A stretch of DNA of 64,000 nucleotides from CAJQLB01 sp041392065 (GCA_041392065.1 JAWKMU010000004.1:124001-188000); one strand, 5' to 3'. Numbered from the stretch's first letter, positions 44,394-52,964 are shown. The notes: generated by a model from the letters alone, not told the origin. Numbers and translations: made by a program.

Positions 44394-44423
44394 AAACCAG
44401 AGAAAATTTCTCTGGTTTTTTTT
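44394..44423 (+). terminator. DUF2911 gene terminator
   Basis: AAACCAGAGA and TCTCTGGTTT followed by T8, 35 bases after the stop. Confidence 0.85.
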
Positions 44424-44460
44424 ATTCTCTCAAGGTGAATTTTTAGAAATAATAAAACGT

Positions 44461-44488
44461 AAAAAAGCACCCAGAAAGGTGCTTTTTT
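44461..44488. terminator. Second, symmetrical terminator hairpin
   Basis: AAAAAAGCACC and GGTGCTTTTTT around 6 bases; T6 on each strand. No known minus-strand gene ends here. Confidence 0.65.
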
Positions 44489-44612
44489 ACTACTAACCAA
44501 CCAAAATTGTTACTACGCTTTTATAAAGTAACCACACTTTTAAAAACTTTGATGCAGTAACACTATTATATGTTCAATCATCGTGCCAAAAATTATTATG
44601 AAATAAAATAAT

Positions 44613-44643
44613 TTGCAAAATATAGTTTATATTTATATCTTTA
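44613..44643 (+). promoter_or_regulatory. SPFH cassette promoter
   Basis: TTG (44613-44615), 20 bases, then TATCTTTA (44636-44643; one change from TAnnTTTG), 33 bases before the ATG at 44676. Confidence 0.5.
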
Positions 44644-44675
44644 TAATATCATTTTAATATCATAAATTTTATATC

Positions 44676-45536
44676 ATGAAAGAAGAAAAAATTATTGTCC
44701 CAGCTAACGGTTACCTTATGCTGTTTGTTTTTTTAGTGTTATTTATTGGAGGAATAGTGTCAATAATTACTTTACAAAACCCTTGGTTTGGGTTTGCAAT
44801 ACTCACAGCAATAGCTATCGCACCTGGATTTATTATGGTTCAACCAAATGGTTCAAGAGTTTTACTTTTGTTTGGTAAATATGTTGGAACTGTAAAAAGA
44901 AATGGCTTTTATTGGGTTAATCCATTCTACACAAAAAAGAAAATATCTCTACGAGCTAGCAATTTTGATAGTGAGCGTTTAAAAGTAAATGACAAATTAG
45001 GAAATCCAGTAATGATCAGCACAATTTTGGTTTGGCGTGTACAAAATACTTATAAAGCAGCTTTTGATGTTGATAATTACGAAAACTTTGTTCGCGTGCA
45101 AACAGATGCAGCTGTTAGAAAGCTTGCAAGTATGTATCCTTACGATAATTTTGCAGATGAAGGCCATCAAGAAGATATTACATTACGCTCAAGTGTAAAC
45201 GAAGTTAGTGAAGCCTTAGAGAAAGAAATAGAAGAACGCTTGTCTATTGCTGGAATTGAAGTCCTTGAAGCAAGAATTGGTTATTTGGCTTATGCTCAAG
45301 AAATTGCTAATGCTATGCTAAAAAGACAACAAGCCACAGCTATTGTTGCAGCAAGACATAAAATTGTTGAAGGAGCTGTAAGTATGGTAGAAATGGCTTT
45401 GGAAGAGTTAGGAAAAAAACAAATTGTAGATTTAGATGAGGAACGAAAAGCAGCTATGGTAAGCAATCTTATGGTAATACTTTGTGGAGACAAAGATGCT
45501 TCTCCAGTTTTAAACACAGGAACTCTAAATCACTAA
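44676..45536 (+). CDS. SPFH/band 7 domain membrane protein
   Basis: A 286-residue protein. Two closely spaced hydrophobic segments (residues about 9-30 and 33-50) precede the SPFH/stomatin-like domain (about 60-220) with GFYWVNPFY, NDKLGNPVMISTILVWRV, AAFDVDNYENFVRVQTDAA and EARIGYLAYAQEIANAML. A helical tail follows with RHKIVEGAVSMVEMALEELG. SPFH proteins form large ring or cage assemblies on membranes, often with proteases. No protease or NfeD partner is adjacent; instead three small genes follow in the same direction. Confidence 0.9.
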   Translation: MKEEKIIVPANGYLMLFVFLVLFIGGIVSIITLQNPWFGFAILTAIAIAPGFIMVQPNGSRVLLLFGKYVGTVKRNGFYWVNPFYTKKKISLRASNFDSERLKVNDKLGNPVMISTILVWRVQNTYKAAFDVDNYENFVRVQTDAAVRKLASMYPYDNFADEGHQEDITLRSSVNEVSEALEKEIEERLSIAGIEVLEARIGYLAYAQEIANAMLKRQQATAIVAARHKIVEGAVSMVEMALEELGKKQIVDLDEERKAAMVSNLMVILCGDKDASPVLNTGTLNH

Positions 45537-45544
45537 AAAAATTA

Positions 45545-45694
45545 ATGATTAACTTAAGCATATATATGACTAGTTTTTTCAGTGATTTGCTTAAAACAAG
45601 TAATGATTATACTACATCAGAAATTATATTTGGTTTATTGTTAATTGCTATTTTTGAAATATTTGCCTTTAAACTCTTAAGTAATGAAAAATGA
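45545..45694 (+). CDS. Small single-pass membrane protein in SPFH cassette
   Basis: A 49-residue reading frame from ATG 45545, or 42 residues from ATG 45566 (MTSFFSDLLK). One strong helix, IIFGLLLIAIFEIFAFKLL, is near the C-terminus. It starts 8 bases after the SPFH stop and overlaps the next gene by 11 bases, as expected of a coupled gene. No family recognised. Real coding is supported by its position and overlap; it could also be only a leader for the DUF1648 gene. Confidence 0.55.
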   Translation: MINLSIYMTSFFSDLLKTSNDYTTSEIIFGLLLIAIFEIFAFKLLSNEK

Positions 45695-46187
45695 AAGACC
45701 ACGCATAAAAGTACCTTTTGAAACTGTTGATGTTATTGTAGAATTTACATCTATAACTTTACTTATTTTAATGTGGAGCTATTGTATTTTTAAGTTTTCA
45801 GAACTTCCAGATACCATAGCCACACATTTTAATGCAGCTGGCACTCCTGATGATTATGGCAGCAAACATACTATATGGTTAATACCATCTATAGCAACCG
45901 CTATGTACATTGTTTTATTTATTTTAAATAAGTATCCTCACTTACATAATTACATGGTAAACATTACAGAAGAAAATGCACTCAAAAATTATAGATTCAG
46001 CACCAGAATTGTGAGAATTGTAAATTTTTTCTGTGTAGTATTAATGGCTTATATTACGTATATGATAATTGAATCTGCTTTAGGCATTAAACTTAAAATG
46101 GGAAGTTGGTTCATTCCAGTCATTATAGGTACAAGCGTAATTTTCCCCATAATATTAATCATATATATGAAAAAAATGAACAAATAA
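45684..46187 (+). CDS. DUF1648 domain membrane protein
   Basis: A 167-residue membrane protein. The DUF1648 motif spans residues about 30-65 (FSELPDTIATHFNAAGTPDD and YGSKHTIWLIPS). About four hydrophobic helices are seen (residues 17-35, 60-80, 108-130, 140-160). Related domains occur in Bacillus SdpI, an immunity protein that also controls a membrane-bound regulator. It overlaps the small gene upstream by 11 bases and is followed 1 base later by the RHH gene. An SdpI-like role is inference. Confidence 0.82.
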   Translation: MKNERPRIKVPFETVDVIVEFTSITLLILMWSYCIFKFSELPDTIATHFNAAGTPDDYGSKHTIWLIPSIATAMYIVLFILNKYPHLHNYMVNITEENALKNYRFSTRIVRIVNFFCVVLMAYITYMIIESALGIKLKMGSWFIPVIIGTSVIFPIILIIYMKKMNK

Positions 46188-46188
46188 A

Positions 46189-46347
46189 ATGGCGAAGAAA
46201 AAAGCTTTCGCGTTGCGAGTTGATGAGGATATGTTAAAAGCTATTGAAAAATGGGCTTCAGATGAATTTAGAAGTACTAATGGACAAATAGAATGGATAC
46301 TTATGGAAGGCTTAAAAAAGGCAAATCGAAATCCTAAAAAATCTTAA
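46189..46347 (+). CDS. Arc-like ribbon-helix-helix DNA-binding protein
   Basis: A 52-residue protein starting MAKKKAFALRVDEDMLKAIE, then KWASDEFRSTNGQIEWILME, GLKKANRNPKKS. The AFALRVDEDMLKAIEKWA strand-helix and the RSTNGQIEWIL second helix match Arc/MetJ-type repressors, which bind DNA as dimers of dimers. Its ATG is one base after the DUF1648 stop, so it is the last gene of the cassette. It may autoregulate the cassette or act on the palindrome at 46376-46399. Confidence 0.82.
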   Translation: MAKKKAFALRVDEDMLKAIEKWASDEFRSTNGQIEWILMEGLKKANRNPKKS

Positions 46348-46375
46348 AACAATCTTAAATTTTTAATATAATCAT

Positions 46376-46399
46376 TGTAAAAGAAATTATTCTTTTACA
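46376..46399. promoter_or_regulatory. Perfect 10-bp palindrome between the RHH and DUF5916 genes
   Basis: TGTAAAAGAA and TTCTTTTACA are exact reverse complements with a 4-base centre. TATCTTTA, a near -7 element, starts 3 bases later (46403-46410). It has no T-tract, so it looks more like an operator than a terminator. Confidence 0.5.
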
Positions 46400-46425
46400 T
46401 TTATCTTTAATAACCAACCATTATA

Positions 46426-48615
46426 TTGAAAAATTTAATTTTAACCTTCGCTTTATCTACTGTTTTAATTGGATTTTCCCAAACAAAAACTATTCATGTT
46501 AAATACACAAATCAACCCATAACAGTTGATGCTGTGTTGGATGAAGCTATTTGGTCTGAAGCTGAACCAGCAACCAATTTCTGGCAACATTTTCCTACAG
46601 ATTCATTGCAAGCCAAACAACAAGCTGAAATAAAAATGTTGTTTGATGATAGAAATCTCTATGTTGGCATGAAAGTAAACTCTGCTAACGATCAATATAT
46701 TATACCTTCACTTAGACGTGATTTTAGAGCGTCAGGGAATGATAATATAAGTTTGCTTTTTGACACTTTTAATGATGGTACAAATGCTTTTTTCTTTGGA
46801 ACAAATCCTATGGGAGTTTTAAGAGAAGCTCTTATTTCAGGTGGAGGTGCCGAAGTTAGCGGATTTGATACATCATGGGACACTAAATGGGTTGGAGAGA
46901 CAAAAAAGCATGACACCTATTATATTGTTGAATGGATGATTCCGCTTTCTGCATTCAAATACAGAGAAGGTGAAACCAAGTGGCGATTTAATAGCTATCA
47001 TTTTGACACTAAAGACAACGAAAGAAACACTTGGATAAATATTCCGCAAAACCAACCTATTTTTAGTCTTGCATATATGGGAGATATGATTTTTGAAAAA
47101 CCATTGGGTAAATCAAAAGCTCCAATTTCTATTATACCATATGTTAATGCATTAGTTGGTGAAAACTATGAAACTAATAAAACAACATCTGATTTTAAAT
47201 TTGGTGGTGATGTAAAAATGACTCTTGGAAACAGTTTAAATTTAGATTTGACTGTTAATCCAGACTTTTCTCAAGTAGAGGTAGACCAACAAGTTGTTAA
47301 CCTAACACGTTTTGAAATTTCTCTTCCAGAACGACGTCAGTTTTTTATAGAAAACAGTGATTTATTTTCAACTTTTGGTGACGATCGTGATTCTAATCCA
47401 TTTTTTTCAAGACGAATTGGTATTGCCAAAGATGTTGATGGCAATAATATTGAAAACGAAATTATTGCTGGAGTAAGACTTAGTGGTAAAATAAACAGCA
47501 ATACTCGTATTGGAATTTTAAGCATGCAAACTTCTGAAGATTTAGCAAACGAAATACCAACTACAAACAACTCAGTATTTACTGTTCAACAAAAAATGTT
47601 TAGTCGCTCTAATTTGAGTGTCATGTTTATTAATAAGCAAGCTACAAAAGACTATGATTTTTTAGAAAACAGTGAACGCTACAATCGTGTTTTAGGAATT
47701 GACTATAATTTGGCATCAGCTGATAATACTTGGGTTGGGAAATACTTTTTGCATAAATCATTCTCTCCAGACGTTGATGATAAAGACATGTCTGCAGGAG
47801 TTTCAACTTCTTATAATAGTCGCAATTGGAATTTTAGAGCAGCAGCAGTTTTTGTAGGTGAAAATTACAGATCTGATTTAGGTTTTTTAAGACGAACAGA
47901 TGTTTTTAAAATAAGCCCTAGAATAGAACGAGTGTTTTGGCCAAAAAAAGGTCAAATACAAAAACATAGCTTCTCTTTTACTCCATTTTATCTATGGAGA
48001 CCAGGTCAAGATTGGGAAAATTCTGATTATACAATAGTCTCAAGTTGGAATGCTGATTTTCAAAATACATCAAGACTTCAGCTGGAAATGTTCAATCGTT
48101 TTACGCGTTTGTATGAAGAATTTGATCCAACTGGCTCTGATGGTGGCACTCCATTACCAGCTGGAGATTATTACTATACTAGTTATGAGGTTAGTTATAA
48201 TTCTGACCAAAGAAAGGAATTTTCATATAATATTGGTCCAAGCATTGGTAAATTTTACAATGGTGAAAAATACTCATTTCAAACACAGTTAACTTGGAGA
48301 ATACAACCTTTCTTCTCTGGAAGCATGCAAATTAATTATGATGACATTAGGCTACCTGATCCTTATCCTGATGCAAAAATTTGGTTAATTGGTCCTAAAT
48401 TAGATGTTACCTTTAATAAGAATTTGTTTTGGGCAACCTTTATTCAATATAGCTCACAAAGTGATAATTTTAGCATAAATACAAGAATGCAGTGGAGATT
48501 TGCTCCATTATCAGATTTATTTGTAGTTTACAACGATAATTATTTTACAGACAATGTATTTGCTCCAAGAGTACGTTCATTTAATGTAAAACTAACCTAT
48601 TGGCTAAATATTTAA
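46426..48615 (+). CDS. DUF5916 outer-membrane protein with CBM9-like N-terminus
   Basis: A 729-residue protein starting at TTG 46426 (MKNLILTFALSTVLIGFSQ signal peptide); no ATG fits. Residues about 25-220 resemble a family 9 carbohydrate-binding domain: PITVDAVLDEAIWSEAEPA, IKMLFDDRNLYVGMKV, YYIVEWMIPLSAF and NSYHFDTKDNERNTW. The rest is DUF5916 with many strands ending FNVKLTYWLNI, typical of a beta-barrel. It probably sits in the outer membrane; ligand unknown. Confidence 0.87.
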   Translation: MKNLILTFALSTVLIGFSQTKTIHVKYTNQPITVDAVLDEAIWSEAEPATNFWQHFPTDSLQAKQQAEIKMLFDDRNLYVGMKVNSANDQYIIPSLRRDFRASGNDNISLLFDTFNDGTNAFFFGTNPMGVLREALISGGGAEVSGFDTSWDTKWVGETKKHDTYYIVEWMIPLSAFKYREGETKWRFNSYHFDTKDNERNTWINIPQNQPIFSLAYMGDMIFEKPLGKSKAPISIIPYVNALVGENYETNKTTSDFKFGGDVKMTLGNSLNLDLTVNPDFSQVEVDQQVVNLTRFEISLPERRQFFIENSDLFSTFGDDRDSNPFFSRRIGIAKDVDGNNIENEIIAGVRLSGKINSNTRIGILSMQTSEDLANEIPTTNNSVFTVQQKMFSRSNLSVMFINKQATKDYDFLENSERYNRVLGIDYNLASADNTWVGKYFLHKSFSPDVDDKDMSAGVSTSYNSRNWNFRAAAVFVGENYRSDLGFLRRTDVFKISPRIERVFWPKKGQIQKHSFSFTPFYLWRPGQDWENSDYTIVSSWNADFQNTSRLQLEMFNRFTRLYEEFDPTGSDGGTPLPAGDYYYTSYEVSYNSDQRKEFSYNIGPSIGKFYNGEKYSFQTQLTWRIQPFFSGSMQINYDDIRLPDPYPDAKIWLIGPKLDVTFNKNLFWATFIQYSSQSDNFSINTRMQWRFAPLSDLFVVYNDNYFTDNVFAPRVRSFNVKLTYWLNI

Positions 48616-48621
48616 ACACTC

Positions 48622-49887
48622 ATGGAAAACACACCACTCTTTACCAACGACGCTATCGTTTTTGGATTATTAATGCTATCATTAGGTTTTGTATTCTTCA
48701 CAGAATCTAAACAAACAGGGTTCTGGTATAAATTTTACAAAATTGTACCTGGATTATTAATGTGCTATATGATACCAGCAATTTTTAATTCTTTAGGATT
48801 AATTTCTGCTGATATGACGCAAACATATTTTGTAGCAAGTCGCTATTTGCTACCAGCTTCATTAGTCTTACTAACCATTAGTATAGACTTAAAAGCTGTT
48901 TTTAACTTAGGTTGGAAAGCATTAATTATGTTTTTCACAGGAACGCTAGGCATTATTATTGGTGGTCCATTGGCGATTTTACTCATATCAACTTTTTCAC
49001 CTGAAACTGTTGGAGGAGCTGGTTTTGAAGCTGTATGGAGAGGACTAGCAACATTAGCTGGAAGCTGGATTGGTGGTGGAGCAAATCAAGCAGCAATGCT
49101 AGAAATTTATGAATATGACCAATCACTTTATGGAGGTATGGTTTTGGTTGATATTGTTGTTGCAAATATTTGGATGGCTATTCTTTTATTAGGAATTGGT
49201 AAGAGAAGAAGAATTGACAAATGGCTAAAAGCAGATAATACAGCAATAGACGAGCTTCAAAATAAAGTTCAAAATTTCACAGAAAAAATTACTCGTAATC
49301 CATCATTAACTGACTTAATGATGATACTTACCTTTGCTTTTGTAGCAGTTGGAATTGCTCATTTTGGTTCTGAAAAAATTTCAACCTTTTTAAACGATAA
49401 TTTTGAGGTTGTAAGCAATCCAAAAAGTGCTTTATCTTCATTTGGAAGCGGTTTTTTCTGGCTCATCACTATTGCCACATTAATTGGCATCTTATTATCC
49501 TTTACCAAAGCTAAAAATTATGAAGGTGCTGGAGCCAGTAAAATAGGAAGTGTTTTTATTTACATTTTGGTTGCAACCATTGGTATGAAAATGGATTTAG
49601 GCAAAATATTTGAAAACCCTGGATTAATACTCATTGGTTTAGTATGGATGGCAATTCATGCTGCATTATTAATTTTAGTTGCCAAACTTATTAAAGCTCC
49701 TTATTTCTTTTTGGCTGTTGGAAGTCAGGCTAATGTAGGAGGAGCTGCTTCAGCTCCAGTTGTTGCAGCAGCTTTCCATCCTTCTCTTGCTACAGTAGGT
49801 GCTCTTTTGGCTGTGCTTGGATATGTTGTTGGAACTTATGGTGCAATTTTGTGTGCAGAACTTATGAAAATTGCTTCAGGAGGTTAG
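48622..49887 (+). CDS. DUF819 family membrane protein
   Basis: A 421-residue integral membrane protein with about eleven helices. Glycine-rich TLAGSWIGGGANQAAMLEIY and the C-terminal SQANVGGAASAPVVAAAFHP match the DUF819/YjcL family, whose repeat architecture resembles secondary transporters. Substrate is unknown. It starts 6 bases after the DUF5916 stop, so outer- and inner-membrane proteins may act on the same compound; this is inference. Confidence 0.88.
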   Translation: MENTPLFTNDAIVFGLLMLSLGFVFFTESKQTGFWYKFYKIVPGLLMCYMIPAIFNSLGLISADMTQTYFVASRYLLPASLVLLTISIDLKAVFNLGWKALIMFFTGTLGIIIGGPLAILLISTFSPETVGGAGFEAVWRGLATLAGSWIGGGANQAAMLEIYEYDQSLYGGMVLVDIVVANIWMAILLLGIGKRRRIDKWLKADNTAIDELQNKVQNFTEKITRNPSLTDLMMILTFAFVAVGIAHFGSEKISTFLNDNFEVVSNPKSALSSFGSGFFWLITIATLIGILLSFTKAKNYEGAGASKIGSVFIYILVATIGMKMDLGKIFENPGLILIGLVWMAIHAALLILVAKLIKAPYFFLAVGSQANVGGAASAPVVAAAFHPSLATVGALLAVLGYVVGTYGAILCAELMKIASGG

Positions 49888-49932
49888 TATTTAAAAAATA
49901 AATATGAGATATTTGCGCTCTAAATTCAAAAA

Positions 49933-50637
49933 ATGAAAAAAGCAGCATTACTTTTTATTCTTATACTAATCGCTTCTTGTAGTAAATCAGAACCAAACTT
50001 AACTGTTACTGGAACTATTAAAGGACTAAAAAAAGGAACTTTATATTTACAACAACTTCAAGATACTATTTTGGTTGTAAAAGATTCTGTGATTTATAAT
50101 GGTGAAGAAACTTATACACTTACAAGTGATTTGGAAGCACCTGAAATGCTTTATTTAACTCTTGATAAAAATGCTGGAGACGATATACCAAGAATCGGAT
50201 TTTTTGCAGTTCCTGGAACTATAGAAATTAATACAACCTTGAAACGTTTTGAATTTGATGCAACAATAACTGGTTCTCCTTTACAAAAAAAGTTAGAAGA
50301 ATTTCAAGATATTGCTTCAAAGTTTAACGATCAAAATCTTGAACTGATTAAAGCAAAATTTGATGCTCAAAAAAGTGGCGACTCTTCTTTAATAGAAAAA
50401 GCAAATCAAGATTCAGATAACCTGTTGAGAAGAAAATACTTGTATGCTATAAATTTTGCAATGAACAACAAAGATTCTGAGATTGCTCCTTATATTGCTC
50501 TTGCAGAAATTTACAATGCCAATGTAAAGTATTTAGACACCATTTATAATGCCTTACCAAAAGAGATAGCTAACTCTAAATATGGTATAGAATTAGATAA
50601 ATTTATTAAAGAACGTAAGGCAGAAGAAAATCAATAA
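49933..50637 (+). CDS. DUF4369 lipoprotein
   Basis: A 234-residue lipoprotein with signal and lipobox ILIASCSKSE (Cys at residue 16). The DUF4369 beta-domain spans residues about 22-120: TVTGTIKGLKKGTLYLQQL, DTILVVKDSVIYNGEETY, GFFAVPGTIEIN and FDATITGSPLQKKLEEFQ. A helical part follows. Many relatives also carry a C-terminal thioredoxin (AhpC/TSA) domain; it is missing here. Function unknown. Confidence 0.85.
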   Translation: MKKAALLFILILIASCSKSEPNLTVTGTIKGLKKGTLYLQQLQDTILVVKDSVIYNGEETYTLTSDLEAPEMLYLTLDKNAGDDIPRIGFFAVPGTIEINTTLKRFEFDATITGSPLQKKLEEFQDIASKFNDQNLELIKAKFDAQKSGDSSLIEKANQDSDNLLRRKYLYAINFAMNNKDSEIAPYIALAEIYNANVKYLDTIYNALPKEIANSKYGIELDKFIKERKAEENQ

Positions 50638-50662
50638 AAAAGGCGCTTAAAACGCCTTTTTT
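50636..50662. terminator. Bidirectional terminator
   Basis: AAAAAAGGCG and CGCCTTTTTT around a 7-base loop between converging genes. Confidence 0.85.
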
Positions 50663-50663
50663 A

Positions 50664-50930
50664 TTAAAGTTTATTTATTTTTTCAATGAGAGCCCTACCT
50701 CTTTTTTCAAGTTCTTGATTGATGCTCTTAAAATGTGCTTTTTTGTTTTCAACACTTTTATCGTTCACTTTAGCAATCAACTCGTCAAAAGTTTCTATAG
50801 CTTCATCAATTATTGCTTCGCTTTTTTTAGTGTCTTTATCTGTATTGGTATATTCCCACACATATACTGCTTCAATAATATCACCAAGTACGTAATTAAT
50901 ATCCTTTTTTAAATTTCTAACGTTTGCCAT
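50664..50930 (-). CDS. Conserved small helical cytoplasmic protein
   Basis: An 88-residue protein with no signal or membrane segment, charged and predicted helical: MANVRNLKKDINYVLGDIIE, YVWEYTNTD, KKSEAIIDEAIETFDELIAK and SINQELEKRGRALIEKINKL. Similar short proteins occur in Flavobacteriia without known function. A -7 element is present upstream and a terminator downstream, so it is a one-gene unit. Confidence 0.78.
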   Translation of the reverse strand: MANVRNLKKDINYVLGDIIEAVYVWEYTNTDKDTKKSEAIIDEAIETFDELIAKVNDKSVENKKAHFKSINQELEKRGRALIEKINKL

Positions 50931-50952
50931 TTTATAATAAAATTTATTTCAG

Positions 50953-50960
50953 CAAAATTA
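50953..50960 (-). promoter_or_regulatory. -7 element of the 88-residue protein gene
   Basis: TAATTTTG on the minus strand, 23-30 bases before the ATG at 50930. Confidence 0.55.
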
Positions 50961-50967
50961 AACATTT

Positions 50968-51939
50968 TTATACATAAACCTCTAAAAGTTTAGCATTGTT
51001 TGAATCTATTTCAAAATTCTTTATTACTGCAGGAATTAAAATGGTTTCTCCTTTTTTTAATGTTTCATTAAACCCTTCAACTTTAATATCAAGTTCACCA
51101 TCTACACACATATAAATGATAAATGAATCATGATTATTTTCTTTTTTAACGTTCTGAGTGAGATGAATAAAATTAGTAGTAAAATAAGGACATGAAACCA
51201 TTTTGTTGGATTTGTTAGTTAGGTTAGAATACGAAACCTTAAAATCATCTTTCATATTAAAATCAATGGCATCAATAGCTAAATCGTTATGCAATTCTCG
51301 CTCATTACCTTCACTATCTTTTCTATCCCAATCATAAACACGATAGGTAATATCGCTTGTTTGCTGAATTTCAGCAAGTATCACTCCTGCTCCTATAGCA
51401 TGAACTCGACCAACTTCAATAAAATACGTATCGCCTTCTTTTACTTGCTCAAAGTTTAATATTTTAGTCAGTGTCTTATTTTCTAAATGCTTTAAATAAA
51501 CTTCAGGTGTTACTTTTTGATTAAATCCAACAATTAACTTTGCCTCATCATCTGCTTGCATGACATACCACATTTCTGTTTTACCAAATGAATTATGGCG
51601 CTTTGCAGCTAGCTCATCATTTGGGTGAAGTTGAATGGATAAATCTTCCTTGGCATCAATAAATTTTATGAGCAATGGGAATTTCTCGCCAAATATTTCA
51701 TAATTCTTTTCCCCAAGAAGTAATCTTCCATAGACTGATAAAAGTGATTTTAAAGTTTCCCCTTTTAATCTACCATTAGAAACTATGGATGTATCACCAT
51801 CAACATCACTTATTTCCCAACTTTCACCAATATTTGGTGAGTTACTTTCTTTATTAAGAATGGCATTTAGTTTAGTTCCTCCCCAAATTTTTTCTTTTAA
51901 AATAGGCTGAAATTTTAAAGGATATAAAAGATTTCCCAT
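50968..51939 (-). CDS. manA: Class I mannose-6-phosphate isomerase
   Basis: A 323-residue zinc-dependent cupin enzyme that interconverts mannose-6-phosphate and fructose-6-phosphate. It begins YPLKFQPILKEKIWGGTKL and shows zinc-ligand segments LSIQLHPNDE and VGRVHAIGAG, plus ILAEIQQTSDITYRVYDWDR. The length matches the short Bacteroidota/Firmicutes form. It follows queD at 3 bases; the queD-manA pair is otherwise unrelated in function. Confidence 0.95.
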   Translation of the reverse strand: MGNLLYPLKFQPILKEKIWGGTKLNAILNKESNSPNIGESWEISDVDGDTSIVSNGRLKGETLKSLLSVYGRLLLGEKNYEIFGEKFPLLIKFIDAKEDLSIQLHPNDELAAKRHNSFGKTEMWYVMQADDEAKLIVGFNQKVTPEVYLKHLENKTLTKILNFEQVKEGDTYFIEVGRVHAIGAGVILAEIQQTSDITYRVYDWDRKDSEGNERELHNDLAIDAIDFNMKDDFKVSYSNLTNKSNKMVSCPYFTTNFIHLTQNVKKENNHDSFIIYMCVDGELDIKVEGFNETLKKGETILIPAVIKNFEIDSNNAKLLEVYV

Positions 51940-51942
51940 GAA

Positions 51943-52353
51943 TTAATTACCTGTATAGGTTACAAAATTTCTAGGTGTTTCATAAAGCACGACTTCCAAA
52001 TTAAAAGATGGTTTAAGTCTTGGCTTTATCTTATTATAAATAACTACAACTATATTTTCGGCTGTTGGGTTAAGATCTTTAAAATCTGGAACTTCAATAT
52101 TTAAATTTTTGTGATCAAAAGCATCTTCAACTTCTTCTTTAATAATATCTTTTAACACTTTCATATCAATCACATAGCCTGTTTCTTGGTCAATTTCACC
52201 TGTAACACTTACAATTAACTCGTAGTTATGACCATGATAGTTTGGATTATTACACTTGCCAAAAACATTGTCGTTTTTTTCATGACTCCAATCTTTTCTA
52301 TATAATCTATGTGCTGCATTAAAATGCGCTTTTCTACTAACTGTTACCTTCAT
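51943..52353 (-). CDS. queD: 6-carboxytetrahydropterin synthase (QueD/PTPS family)
   Basis: A 136-residue enzyme of the queuosine pathway, or a pyruvoyl-tetrahydropterin synthase homologue. It begins MKVTVSRKAHFNAAHRLYRK, has the zinc His pair in YHGHNYEL and a Cys in FGKCNNPNYHG, and ends VVLYETPRNFVTY. ATG 52353 is chosen because it gives the family N-terminus; a TTG two codons upstream is possible. The gene overlaps the idi stop by 17 bases on the same strand. Confidence 0.9.
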   Translation of the reverse strand: MKVTVSRKAHFNAAHRLYRKDWSHEKNDNVFGKCNNPNYHGHNYELIVSVTGEIDQETGYVIDMKVLKDIIKEEVEDAFDHKNLNIEVPDFKDLNPTAENIVVVIYNKIKPRLKPSFNLEVVLYETPRNFVTYTGN

Positions 52354-52876
52354 TGCCAACCAAATTTATGTGTTCGTAGAATTTATCAAAAATTATTTTA
52401 AACCAAGCTGTGTATAACTCAGGGTGCAAAGCCATATCAACTTTTACGTCATCTAAGTCCATCCATTTCCAAGATTCCACTTCATTTGGATTAATAACAG
52501 GCTCTTGGTTATAATGACCAACCATGATATGGTCTAGTTCATGCTCAGTCAAACCATTATCAAAAGGCGCTTTATAAATGAATGAGGTAGTTTCTTTTAA
52601 ATCGGTTACAAATCCCATTTCTTCTTTTAAACGACGCTTTCCTGCTTCCACATTACTTTCCCCTTCTCGTTGATGACTGCAACACGTGTTAGTCCATAAT
52701 CCTGGTGAATGGTACTTATCTAAAGCACGTTGTTGTAGCATTAACTCATTTTTATCATTAAAAATAAATACAGAAAATGCTCGATGTAACAAGGCTTTTT
52801 CATGAGCTTCCATCTTAGGCATTAATCCTATTTGCTCGTCCTTTTCATTCACCAAAATGACTCTTTCTTCCTTCAT
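52337..52876 (-). CDS. idi: Isopentenyl-diphosphate delta-isomerase, type 1
   Basis: A 179-residue Nudix-fold enzyme that interconverts IPP and DMAPP for isoprenoids. The active Cys is in GLWTNTCCSHQREGES and the active Glu in LTEHELDHIMVGHY; the Nudix-like stretch reads AGKRRLKEEMGFV. Full length. Its -7 element ends 8 bases before the ATG, so the transcript is leaderless or nearly so. Confidence 0.95.
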   Translation of the reverse strand: MKEERVILVNEKDEQIGLMPKMEAHEKALLHRAFSVFIFNDKNELMLQQRALDKYHSPGLWTNTCCSHQREGESNVEAGKRRLKEEMGFVTDLKETTSFIYKAPFDNGLTEHELDHIMVGHYNQEPVINPNEVESWKWMDLDDVKVDMALHPELYTAWFKIIFDKFYEHINLVGNEGNS

Positions 52877-52883
52877 AGAACTA

Positions 52884-52891
52884 CAAAAATA
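52884..52891 (-). promoter_or_regulatory. idi -7 element
   Basis: TATTTTTG on the minus strand, 8-15 bases before the ATG. Confidence 0.55.
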
Positions 52892-52964
52892 CCAACTTAA
52901 ATATTAATATTATCATTCTCAATATAAAATCTGAATCGTAATTCTAAAATCTTAATTTAAAGAG

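Larger units (their letters stand above)
44360..44675. other. Spacer between DUF2911 and SPFH genes
   Basis: The 316 bases hold two hairpin terminators, a TAACCAACCA word (44493-44502), and an AT-rich stretch with the SPFH promoter. The second terminator is symmetrical and could end a minus-strand transcript; no protein gene is seen. Confidence 0.6.

Noticed and set aside
52354..52359. TTG start for queD at 52359
   Set aside because: It adds only two residues; ATG 52353 gives the conserved N-terminus MKVTVSRKAHF.
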